Notes under the pieces: generated by a model
Told to the model about the DNA's origin: nothing
The model's input: only the letters and a program-made list of their open reading frames with translations
The model's database searches: none
Translations under genes and position numbers: made by a program
Shown here: one piece after another, positions 23,844 through 36,562 of the stretch
Layout: the number at the start of each line of letters is the position of its first letter
Position numbering within the stretch: the stretch's first letter is position 1
Source: Leucaena leucocephala
Lineage: Eukaryota > Streptophyta > Magnoliopsida > Fabales > Fabaceae
Reading direction: 5' to 3'
DNA: 64,000 bases
Assembly: GCA_037074615.1 (NCBI GenBank)
Contig: CM073560.1
Span: 2,797,501 to 2,861,500, forward strand

Positions 23844-26800
23844 TTATGTGCTGGAATTTGTAGGTGGGTCATCCTTATATCCCTTGGTGAGAAGATCATA
23901 GTTGATAGATGCAAGCTGGGAGAGATTCTGCAAACCAAATGGAGACATTAGCACATGATAAGGTTTAATTAAGGATGAATTAACTTGGCATAAGGGGATA
24001 TTAACATGCTAGACAAGCAGATGGAACAGATCTTGAGCTGTCCATTTCAAGATCAAAAGAGGTTACAAAGCCATCGCATAACGTATATCATTCTGATGAA
24101 AAAGAATACACGCATACCAGATTATGCATCATTCATATGATAGATAATTCTACTTATTTGTTATATAAATAAAAATTGGAATGTAACAAGAGTGAGAGGA
24201 GATACCTTAAAGGAGAAATTACTAAAAGAGTAATTGATAGATGAGCCTGACTCAAACTCTGCCAAACCCTGACATTCATATCCCTGCTTAAAGATGTTCC
24301 CAAAAGCGAGTCAGCCCACAGTATATAAATTCAACAGCAATATATCTATCAATGCCCATAAATGCAGTACCAGTTCATCTTGACGATTGCTCACGCAACT
24401 ACTGCTGCCACTTAAACTATCTGCATCACTAGAATACTCAGCATCACTTTCTGGATACACAAGGTCATCAGTGGTATTCCATGAATAGCGACTTGTGAAA
24501 TAACTAGTATCTAGAGCACTCTCGGAGGCAGGGACAAATGCAGCCTGCAAAAATTAAAAGAGCCTTTTGGTGTTCTACCAGGACATGAATCAACATAAGG
24601 TGCTCGCTATACTATTTACATTCATGACTTAGAGAAAGTAGCTCTAACCTTTTGCCTGGCAAGGGTGTCCCAGTTTATATCCTTGAAGAAAACATGTTGC
24701 TTTACCTGAATCATTAAGCCTTAATTACTTAGGCTTTGTAGGGATGACAAAAAACAGAAATATCTAAACAATGTAAACAAGCATCCATATGATAATATAA
24801 AAAATCTAGTATCACCTCTGATGCCCCTCCAGCTCCAAGTCTCTGACTAGGATCTTCAGTTAATAATCTGAAAATTGAACATCTTAGGTCACTAATCAAA
24901 GAAAAATCCATCCTTATTAATTATGTGATTGATTAGTTAAGAAGAATAGCCTTCAGGAGGAGAAAGCAAATTATGATGTCCATTGTCAGTGTTGGGCAAA
25001 ATTTAAGGGCCTTCCATATGATGCACAACACAAACTTTGATATTCATGGAAAGACTTTTAATGGTGCAGAATTTCTAGCTAGCTCTAAACTTAACTGAAA
25101 GAACCTAAACTGAGTAAGGCAACAACCATGATAAAATTCCACTGAAACAAACCATTTGACAGAAGTGGATGTAAGAGGAATAATTGTCATTGGCTTTCTT
25201 AAACATCAAAATACACTGGACCAAGATTGCTATACAGAATATGTTAGAAAAGATTTGAATGATCAAGCAGCAGGAATTACTCAGTCAGATATTGTTAAAA
25301 AAACTACAAGTAACTAATATTCTGAATTTTGGGGTGCAAACAAAACAAAGACTTCGAAGCCCTATAGGAAGAACATTTAAATAAGAACAGAACATATTCA
25401 ATTACCTATCAATAAGATCTTGTGCTTCAGGACTCATTTCTTTAGGAACATGGGGCCAAGGGATCTTGCGATTAAGAATATTATCGAATATGGTCTACAA
25501 TAGAAACATCAACATCTGTCAGTGAGTGCTTAGCTAGCATTTTGATGCTAATGACAATAACATAGTGAAGTGATTAACACACGACCAAGCACAAGAGGAA
25601 AAGAACTATGCTTTTTGCTTGATATGCGTCCAACATACTTCCTACTGCTTGGATACAACTGGCCCCCAAAAAGGGAAAATAAGACCCCCACCCCCAAAAA
25701 AGACAAAAGAGCAAGAAAATAACAAGCAGCTAGAACCCCATTGGCAATTAGAAGACAAATATACATTAACATTTTTTGTAGCACAGAGGAAGTCTATCTT
25801 ATTATTTCACAGAAGGGATTATGCCGAGATGTATGCAACAAGAGGGAATCAAGGATCCCAAGAAATAAGGAGCAGAATCAACGAAAAATAAAAGACTATG
25901 ATACATAATCAATATACCCAAGAATCTCAGAGCGAAGCAGCATTCCATTCTTTTTGGAGGCATCTCTCCTATAATCAGATAATATTATACTAAATATCCA
26001 TATTTCCAAGACATATATTAGTCGCGGCTCAACCACATATTTAGTGAATTTATTTGAAAAATAACTGTACAAGATACTTAGAATATATGATTCAGTCTGA
26101 CACTCTGTTGCATTATTTTTTACAAGGAGCACAATTAAAGTGTATTGATTAATTTGACAAATTGTGATGTGAATGACACATGCCAAGAATATACGTGTGT
26201 ACCTAGACTAGAGAAGCAGAAAGAAAATGAAGACAACAAACATCCATTTTCAACTAAAAGTAAAAGACCATTAACAGGCATATATAGCACAAGAAATTGA
26301 GGTAAAAACCTGAGGATGCTCTGCATTGAAAGGCGGAATGCCAACAAGCAATTCAAATAAAATGATACCAACAGACCACCAATCCGCAGTATATCCTGTA
26401 AAATTTGTACTAAATTTTGTTATAGTCATGTTTGTAATAACAAATACCCAAAGAAAAGTACATCCAAAGATTTACACCAGTGTGTGTGTGAGAGAGAGTG
26501 TGTGAAGAAACCACTAATTCTGTAAAGAACGAGATAGCTCTAAAATTAAACATCCTCACTTCCCAGCATTATTAAGAACTAATTCTCAAAACCAGGAAAA
26601 TAATTTCTACCCTAATAACGGCAAAAGATCAAACATTACATTAAGAGACAGAAGAAAAAGAAAATTAAACCACCTTAAACATTAAAAATGGGGCTATACG
26701 AACCATGTCCAGTTCCCAAAAGTATCTCTGGTGCTAAGTAATCAGGTGTACCCACAGCAGAACGTTTTTTCCTCCTTTCCCTTTGATGTTCTGATGCAGA

Positions 26801-29800
26801 TAACTGAGGTTCATCCTCCCCAAGGAGGGATGTCCCACTCACTGCTGGACTAGACAAATCATCAGTGCTATTGATGAGACCAACTTTAGAAAGCCCAAAG
26901 TCCGTTAACTGCATGGCCCATAAAAAACAAAAGACCTTTCATCAAGTTGGGAGCACAGATGCCAAAGCGTGAACTTTTGTTCAGTAGAACTTCAAGTTTG
27001 CATGAATGTTTAAAGCCAAAGGCCACCAATGGTAACTAATGGAAATATTTCACATTCATATTAACTCAGTCCACTGTTAGAGATTGACTAAGTATATTCA
27101 AGTTCATTAATCCTTTTCTTCCCTGGTCTATATGGTAACACCAAGGATGGGAGAAAGCTTTTATGATCAACTTCCCTGGCCAACTGTTAGATGCAAAGCA
27201 AATCTATCACAAAATTGTATTCTTATCACAAAAATGTGTGCCTTGTTATTGTTAACCTACGGAACATTTTGACCAATGAGAGCCAGAGTAAACGGCAGGA
27301 TACAATCGCTAAGTTGTTTGCCTTTAAGAGGTTGTGCTACGGCAGAATTTAGACGTCTTAAACTGTCTAGTTCTTCCATTCTATATTACTCAACGTGGGG
27401 AACTGGGTGATGGCATGATTGTTACCCCTAGACAGCATATTTTAAGGGTGGATCCCCATGCCACCTTGGGTCCTATCCCTTGAACAAAAATCATAAAACT
27501 ATTTTGCTAACAATGCCGGCCTACTTGCATCTGTCCCAAGAGATTAAGAATCAAAGCATGTCCTGTGTTTACCTTAATATGACCATCATGTGCAATCAAC
27601 AAATTGTCAGGCTTCAAGTCCCGATGAACTATATGCAGTGAATGCAGATATTCTAGTGCAAGCACCTACCATTAGAAAGAAATCAATCTTCAGAGGATAA
27701 GATATAATATTGTTTTTCCATATTACTTGCAAAACACACAGGGAGAGGGGGGAGAGAGGGGTGTGATTAATTACCACTTCTGCAATATATACACGAGCAA
27801 CTTCCTCATCTAGGCAGCCTAAATTCCTTAATAATGAATACAGATCCCCTCCATTAAGATACTCCATGACGAGGTACAGGTTCTCACTACATGTAAAAGA
27901 ATAGAAGAAACGAACCTGATACAGTTCATCCCAATGTTAGAATGCGATTACCATTTCTGAAAACAATATTAAATAATAAGCAAGCTAGACTTACCACAAA
28001 AGGATTGCGCACCGTGATTAAGATATCACGTTCAGCTAATATACTTTCCACAGCATTCTTACGGATCATGTCTGCCTTCTTGAGAACCTGTTACAAGATA
28101 GCATAACATGGTAAGACCAAAATCATTAAGCTTACAACAGGAAATATAAATAATTTCAAAACACAGTAAGGTTAAATGTGTTTGGCCAAATGAGAAATCA
28201 AAAATAAAAACATTCAAGTCTTCATAAGTTCCCAGGAATATTTTTCATTTCCCTAGATTGTGTTTGGTTTGAAAAAAAAGGTGCTTTTGGACCCAAGCAC
28301 CCATTTTTGTGCCAGAATTGATTATTGACAAAGCCATGGCTTCCTTTATTTGAAACAATGGTTTCCGAGGAGCGAATCCTAACAGCTTTTACATGTATTT
28401 TTCAGATATTCTCATGGGAAATGACGATTTTGCCCCTCTGATTTTTAATTAATTACATTAATCGAAATATATAAAATTAAATTTCTAATTATGTGTAGGA
28501 AAATAAAAAATATAAATAAAATTTCTTAATTATTTGTTATTAATTACTCAAATAACATATATATCTATGAATATTATTTATTATTTTAATATTAAACAGA
28601 AAATATAAATTTAAAATTATACTTTATGTAATTATCATTTTACCTCATACCTTTTCTGGTAATTTACCTATCAAAAAAGTCATTCTGATAACAACCATCC
28701 AAACACTTATTTATTCAAAATCACTTTTCATACAATATCTATTCTCCAAAATCACTTTATAATCAATTTTCTTCATAAGCTAAACCAAACACACCCTAAA
28801 TCTTCCATAATTTCCTATTTTCCTAAAATTGTCTTCATATTCTCCATTATCTCCCCTCAGGATTTCAGCAAGCCTACAGTGATTCTGTTTGATACATGCC
28901 AAAGCCAAAGAATCAGAACTTAAGCAATTGCATTCAACATAGGAGAAATGAAGAACATATAAACAATGATGTATACAGCTGATAGGCTTTGTTCACAGTC
29001 CACATATTTCAGCTGTAGGCAACTTCTGTATAAAAATCGCGTAAAAAAACAATTATGATTATATTAAATATATAACATATAAAACAAAGTCTGTGGCAAC
29101 ACAGATGAGTACACCCAAACAGACATGGAAGATATAGGTTCTCAGAGTCACAGATTTCATGACTATCAGATCAACAAGCACAACAAATCAGAAGTATACA
29201 GTAAAAATATTGATAAATAAATTAAGACTTAATAAGGAAAAAGAGAAATAACATATTTATAGTGACCTTTATAGCAAAAAGATCCCCTGTTGTTCTCTTT
29301 TTAGCCAAGAAAACCCGTCCAAATGCCCCACGACTGATAGGTTTTATAATCTCAAAATCATCAATAGTGGTACGGTCCTTTGAAGAGTGGACTGGACTTG
29401 TTCTCAAGCTACGGACCATATCATCTTCCAAAGGAGCATCTTCTTCAATTACAGTGCTAGCTAGGTCAATCTTTTCATCTTCAACCATCTCAGTAAGCTG
29501 CAAATATTTCTCCCTAACAAACGACAAAAAGAATTTTCACAAAAAGGTTGCATAAAACATATATGTTCACAAGTTAGAATACCGTAAGAAACATTATTGA
29601 CAAAAAATCAATAAAAATCTAACCATGAATAGTGAAAAGAGATTGTTGGACAGATAAAGACATAGAAACTGTTATATCAGTATGGAATATGGCATTCAGT
29701 TTCAGAACAAGGTCAATCTATTACATAATGTGGCTGAGACCATATCATTTGGCAGTTAATATCCAGTATCCATAATAAGAATTTACCCTAAATTTTATTC

Positions 29801-32800
29801 ATTAAGAATCCATTACTGATTGTCCTAGTTTACTTTAGAGTAAGAGCTCCTTCTTTATGACAGAAATGTACTCTAGAAATGGTAGCAGCAAAGTACCAAC
29901 CGTATCAGCTTCTCAATACAAGTTCCAAAGGTCTCCACAGTGAGTGCATCAAATTTTCTCCTCTCTACAACAACCCTCAAATCATCAAGATAAGATAATA
30001 AATATGAGATTGAGCGATCATCATCCAGAGGTGTATTTGCTACACATCGTGCTATATCGGCAAGTTCATTCATCTACAATATACCAAAAGAAAAAAACAC
30101 AGGTAGCTTCCCGCCATCAATAACAGACTTATGCAGGAACTCATAGTTGAGTGCACTGGAATATCACACAAAGTTCTTTAAAGTGCATTCATTTAGTATA
30201 GTAATAAAATGCTGGCTTAGCAATTAAATTCCAAGTGTAACAAAACTATACTAAGTCAAACTGTCAATGCATTAATTTGCATACAAATTAATCAACATAG
30301 ACATTTAAAATGCATCTTAAGTGGATAATATTGTTTATTACATGCACACACATGGGGCCTACTTAATCCCTCTTTAGTCGCCTCTTCCCCAAGTTTATTT
30401 TTAAAATGCACCTTCTTCATCACTTGGATTCTTCTCATCCCTACTTTATCTTCAAGAAATTAGTAAATGCTCAAGAAAAGTAAGGTTAAAATTCATCTCC
30501 TCAAGTTAAGAAGACATTTTTGTTCTGGAAACACCATTACAACTCATGCCATCCACAAAATTTGTTGAAGCACTCCTAGTCTTAATCAGACAAGAAGTCA
30601 CAAATCAACCAAATAAAAAATACAATTAATGTGACTATTCACTATTCTGTGAAACAAAAAAGCAAAGCTGAATTGCAGCAAAAGCTTGAATATAATATGT
30701 TCCCAACAACAATATTTTAAAATAGGGAAGAATTTGCCTTTTCGCAAATATTAGGCATGTGTCTAATATATTATAATATCATAACTTACGTTAAAAGAGG
30801 TTTGTCAAACAAAGCGTATAATTAGATATTATTACAATTATTAGGTTGCTTATGCGAAAATAATAAAAGAACACATGGATAATAGAATAACAGGAAAATG
30901 CTGAAGTGAATGTGACAAACCACAGTAGACACAAAAAGACAAACTGAAGAAAACAGGCCAAAATAGACATACATGTGGAATATCATCTTGTTCAGAATAA
31001 GCACCCCTCCCTGCCAAGAGCAAGTCAATATGACTCATCTTTGGTGTCAGTAAAGGTGACCTAGGAGTCATGCTCCCAGCAGATGATGTTGTCATTCCTT
31101 GGTCAGACTTTGGACCAAAACGAGTTTTACATGATATAAGAGGTAAGGCCTTTAGGTCATCCATAAAAGCCGAATTATCAGCTTCAGGGAAACAATCTAG
31201 CATATCCTCTGAGCCTCTGCGAGACCAATCACTAAGTTTTGGGGAGATAACATCAGATTCTTCAGTCATGCTTGAATTTGACACTTTTGCAACATCAGGA
31301 CTTCCAACTGCTTGTTGGATATCCTTCTGTGTACATAATTCTATCATCTTCTCTAGCGTATAAGCAACTCGAATAAGACGCTCATTGACACCAAGACCCT
31401 TCTGATCACATCTATCAGCAATAGCGCAAATCCTTGAATGATCTTCAACACTGGAAGTAGGGATTTGCTCCTCACATATACGACAAATTATTGAACTCTC
31501 CTCACTGATATTCTGCTGATCTCCCCAGTAGCCCCAAGAAATTTTTTGTTGGTTCTTAAGAATATGTTCCTGGGAGTCATTGACAGGAATACGCTCTGAT
31601 GGCTTGGCAGTAGATAGATCTACGTCAGAATTTGATCTTTTATTTGAAAGTTTTGAAAATTCAACTCTCCCATAGGTTTGGTCCTTCAACTGAGCAGCTT
31701 CCTTTGCACTTTTTGCTGGTGGAGATGGGAATTTCTTCCAAGAAGCCATCCGATCCCTCCCTGAAGGAGACTCTAAGAGTTTTGAACTATCATCATGAAC
31801 AGGAAGTGAAAGACTCTCTGGCTTTACATCTTTTTTCCAATCTAATATACGCTGCTCCTGACTATAAAATTTTTTTGCTGAGGGATTTGAGCCTTTTGTG
31901 GAACTGGAACTTTTTGCATCCCTTCCCAAGCCAGGAGGAATACGTTTTTCAGCAGAATGCAACACTCGAGATTGTCGAAGATTAAAAACGTGTTCATCCT
32001 CAGCCAAACCACTTTCTTTGTGAAATTGCAACAATCTAGTACACCTCGTAAGAATGAAAAGCATACGGGTGTGAAGCTGCTTAAGCATCCCAGGAGGAAG
32101 TTCTTGACGCCGATCATCCAACTCCTGAACTATGCCTTCACACTGAAGCCAAAATTCCCCAGGTGTAGTCATAGCACACCTCCTAGCCAAAACCAGTAAG
32201 TCCTCTATTGTCTCTTGCCACTCAGGATGAGAATCTGCATTCTTTTCAAGAACTCCAACCAGGTTTGCCGCAAAAATAGCAAGTTCAGAGTTCACTTCTT
32301 CCTTTTCTTTATCAAATTTTGCCCGAATAGCAACCAAGACCCCCTGCATTCAACAATAAAAGATTACCCAAAAAACCACAATATGCTTCCCAAACCACCA
32401 AGCGCCACCTTTAAATAGCATGAAAATGGAGACTCAATTACCTCCAAGTTATTTAACCCTCGAGGCTTCCAAAATGGATAGGGTCGGACACCTTTGGAAT
32501 TCAACTCATGGGAAAAACTCTTAATGTCACCAGGAAACCTCTTTCTGGGTGCACTTGTGACCCGTAATATAGCTTGGAAACGAGGAGATTCAGATTCCTT
32601 GGGGTTTTCAAAATCATATGAAGTCTACAAAAAACAAATATTGAGCCATAATAGTGGAACTTACAGGACACAGCATTTAAAGCAGCCAAAAATAAGCTGG
32701 ATCAAGTAAATAATATGTATAATATACCGCTGGAGTGCAAACATCTGCATTTCTTAAGGCTCCAGATTGAGATGGCGATGAATCCTGTCTACCTGTTTAA

Positions 32801-35137
32801 AAGTGATAAACAAAAAGCAGCGTTAGAGAAATTAAAGTATTTATTTGCCAGTCACTGCAGTAAAAGAAACATGGAAACAGACGGCACCACTCTTTAAATT
32901 AGACCATAGGTAATCCTGAGAAAATAACAAAGTTGTCATAAAATTACATGTTAGCCACCCCAGCCTCCACCTTTGGACCAAAGCCTGGAAACAGTAAGCA
33001 AAACTTACGGGTTCCACGGGCTTAAACACTCAGTTAAGTATAGGAATCAACAATCGATGATTGAAAAGGCTCAATAAAGACAGACGCAGGGAAATGAAAA
33101 TTGGTTATATAGCCAACCACTTGCATTGTATAAGCTGCGAGCAGTATATTTGAAAAGGTTTGGGTAAGGTTGAAGTGTTCTTCCAAGACGTATATGTGTG
33201 GCAGCAAATGGCCGGATCATTCAGTGTGGACAAGATTCAGTTTAAAAATCAAGTCAAAACCTACTTTATGATGCCTTCTTAAGGTATTTCCGTGATTGGG
33301 AATTTCACCATCGCAATACCACTTTAATTGCGAGTAACAATATACTTCATAAGGAAGATGACGATTCAAACCAAAAACTGAATAAAAATGGGGTTTTCAA
33401 CATCATAACTCCTAATGTCACAAAATTCAAGTCAACAGGCTGCCTTTCAAATAGCGTAAATGTCCATTGAGGCACGTTTCTTGAACTACATTGACTTGGA
33501 TTCAAGTAATAACTTCTCTCCAAGTCCAAATTGTGGGTCATTTTTTCTAAGTTTCTCCACATCGCAGATGCATTGGTGTATGGCAATTTCATCATTTTTG
33601 TCATTTGTGCTCATTGGACCATCAAGAGAAGTATAGACTACAGACATCAGCAGGCTGTTCCAACATGCACATGGAGCGGTGGCCAAAACATACATCATTC
33701 AGGTATCTACAGGGTACAATTCCCCATTGTCATGCAGAACAACAGATAACTTATCTTTATTTTTAACAATTTTTTAATTGGTGGGATTTTCTTGATTATG
33801 CTAATTTCAGAAATATATGTCTTCTTATTTTATTTTCTTAGCATTGTAACTTAATCTAGTCCACGTGGAAAAATTTCCCATATGCACAAATGAAAAGACA
33901 AGTACCAACTAATTCTTATTTCTCATGGCCAAGCAAATAAATTGTCATTTGGTACAAAAAAGCAAGAAATGCAATGTCAATTGAAATTTATCTTTCATGT
34001 ATACACCAGCAATAAACCTTAGGTATTTTTAGTATTATATATACTTTCAAAGACTAATAAATAACAAGATGTGAAAATCAACCAACATAAAAAAGGAATA
34101 AAAACAATTTACTTCAAATTTGATTCCACTCCCAATTTGTTTACACATCGTGAAAAAAAATTTACCTATTTAAGGACATTATTAATTTCTCCGCTGTTCG
34201 CAACTATCTATAGAGAAGTTGCCCAGAACACTAAGTAAAGAGAAGTGAATGTTAGCATAAAAAATCCATTAAACGTACCAATTTGAAGTGCTAGAAATAT
34301 ATAAAAAGACAAGCGACCTTCACTAAATAAATTACTTCCGAATTGAAATGTTCAACAAAAGCAAAAGGGCAATAGCTGAAACAGGACAAGCAGATGCATA
34401 CCTGCTGCGGAAGATGATTCCCCGTTCTGTAGCCGCGACCGCGCCCATACATGAGGGCTTTGATCCCAGGACGGAGCACTCGAAGTCGAAGTACTATCGG
34501 AGTTAATGCCATTATCAGCCCAAGTTCCGCTGCCTAAACTCTTCACTTTGCTCTGATTCACCAACTCCTTCTTTCCTTCACTTGCTGACCCTGAGCTCCC
34601 ATTACCGCCAAGTCTAGAAAGGTTACTTGCACCAAGAGTGGACCCCTTATCATTTCTAAACCCAAAGAAACTCTCCTGTGGCAACGGTCCTGATCTCGTC
34701 TTTATCCTGTTCAACCCAAGGGAGGATGCTAAAATTGGAGAAACCGAAGACGATGAAGATTCCTTTCCGTCAACAGCCGTCGCCTTCTTTGACTTAGACT
34801 CCGAACTGGAATCCAATTCTGCCCCGGAGCTTGGCCTCATCGACGTCAGACGGGACTCAGCTCGAGTTTGACTTTCCTTGTCATTGGCATCCTTCTTAAT
34901 CCCATCCTTCACTTGCAATTTGCGGCGAACGGCGGCGACACCAAGCCCTCTGCTACCGCCAACAGCGCTGCTGCTGGTACTAGATACCTGGGCATATTTG
35001 GCAGTTGATTTCACCTTCTTCTTATCGGATCTGCTGGGTGAATTGGAACCAAGTGATCGCGGGCTATTATTGGAGGACCCATCAGGGCTTGAAGAGTCGG
35101 ATTTCTTGGAGGAGAAAAACCTTCCCTTGAAGACCAT
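23844..35137 (-). CDS. IREH1: IRE-type AGC serine/threonine kinase IREH1
   Basis: Seventeen exons in minus order: 35137-34402, 32792-32728, 32624-32442, 32343-30973, 30073-29901, 29513-29267, 28087-27995, 27915-27775, 27665-27573, 26908-26704, 26395-26310, 25494-25406, 24867-24816, 24705-24649, 24544-24371, 24283-24206, 23927-23844. They join in frame to 1308 residues, close to the Arabidopsis protein. The N-terminal third is Ser-rich and disordered (MVFKGRFFSSKKS). A C-x2-C-x11-H-x3-C finger lies at 615-634. The kinase domain starts near residue 900, with Lys925, HRD 1017-1019, DFG 1037-1039, the long family insert before GTPDYLAPE, and a C-terminal extension with NYSFSNFSFKNLSQLASINYDL. The family acts in root-hair and root growth and microtubule behaviour. 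Exon 10 has two possible donors; the one after CATG was chosen because it restores GHGYTADWW. Confidence 0.94.
28259..28794. mobile_element. MITE in IREH1 intron 6
   Basis: TGTGTTTGGTTT at the left end pairs with AAACCAAACACA at the right end. The inside is AT-rich and non-coding. The right half resembles the elements at 41676-42118 and 47727-48398 (CATAAGC, CCAAACACTTATTTATTC), so it belongs to the same broad family. It accounts for about half of this 1.18-kb intron. Confidence 0.6.
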
Positions 35138-36562
35138 GGCGAGGAAGGGCGTGATCGAGAAACGCGAAGAATAAGCTCAGGAAATGAGCGCAGCCCTAGC
35201 ATAGGTGCAGGACTGCGGAGAGCCACATTGAAGATGAAGAAATTGAAACTGAAAATTGCGTCGGGAAAAAGACCCTGTGTGAACTGAGAGAGAGAGAGAA
35301 TCGGGAAAATATCTGCTTTACAAACGGAAAAACACGAATGACTTCGAGAAAATGAGAGGACAATTTTATAACGGGGTTGAAAGTGGAAATAATATTGAAC
35401 CTTCTTTAATTTGAAGGTTTATTATAATAATGCAGACCTACCACGCAAATATTTATTCCATTTTAAGAGTCCTTCTTATTATAAAAAATTAGATATTGTT
35501 CCGTGGATTAGTAACAGCTTTGGATTTGAAAGCAATAAGTACCACCAATTAATATTCATGAACAATATTTAGGACAAAAAATATTCATGAACAATACATG
35601 TGATTACATAAATATATAGAGCAATATATTATATGAAATATTAATAATTAATAATACCAATACTAATATCTTAATGTATAAATTAAATAACTAATTTAAA
35701 AAATTAAAAAATTAAAAAAATGATAGGGGTTGAATTTTAATCAAATTAAAAGTTGGGTTAAATTGTAACGAGCTATAATTAAAAAATTGAGTCATACAAC
35801 TTAGTTAAAATTTAAGAGACCAAACTACTATTAGTTTTCCCTAACTACAATAGTAAAGTAATTCAAATTAAAATATATCTTTTAGGACTAAAATAATATG
35901 GAAATTATAAATGAAAGTAATAGTCTATAATCTATAATTATATAACTACTTTACCCACCAGTATAATGGGTAGATTTTGGTTAATCAATCAAGTGTTTTA
36001 CCACAACACGTGCCCCTGTCGCGTTTCACATTTTTATATATGTATCAATGTGTACACACAATATTGCATGTGAAGTTAGATCATTGTGTATATTTTTTTA
36101 TATATATAATTTTTTGATTGAGACAAATTTGATATTATTAGATTTAATTAAAAATAATTTTTTTAAATTTATATAAATTTAAATTTAAGACCTCATATTT
36201 TAATAACTAAAATTTTGTTCATGTTGATTGGCTCAGTCTCATTTTTTTTCCCGTGCATAGTCATATCCTTTTTCTTGTCATTTTTTCCTTCTCTAAATGT
36301 AGATTAATTTTGTCTAATTGATCGTTTAATTTGTGAACCAGTTAAAATTAAAATATATGATCGTCTCTAGCATATAGAAAACGCGGAAATATATATTTAT
36401 ATATATAATTTGGACTAATTCTTCTCGTGCCAAGAAATAGTAATGCTGGTACAATACAATAAATGCATTATCATATCAGCAAGTTTACAGATAAACGAAG
36501 GCATAAAAGCCAAAATGAAATTTATAACAGAACAAAAAAGAGAAAGTAACACAAGCTTGAAT
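35138..36562. other. Intergenic region, IREH1 leader to STR 3' end
   Basis: The first 200 bp are relatively GC-rich with a GA run (35284-35300, CT on the transcribed strand), as expected for the IREH1 5' UTR and core promoter. The remainder is AT-rich with no gene recognised. Both flanking genes lie on the minus strand, so this holds the IREH1 promoter and the end of STR. Confidence 0.6.

Noticed and set aside
26700..26703. Alternative donor for IREH1 exon 10, four bases later
   Set aside because: It would put the next exon out of frame, while the donor after CATG restores the conserved ADWWSVG.
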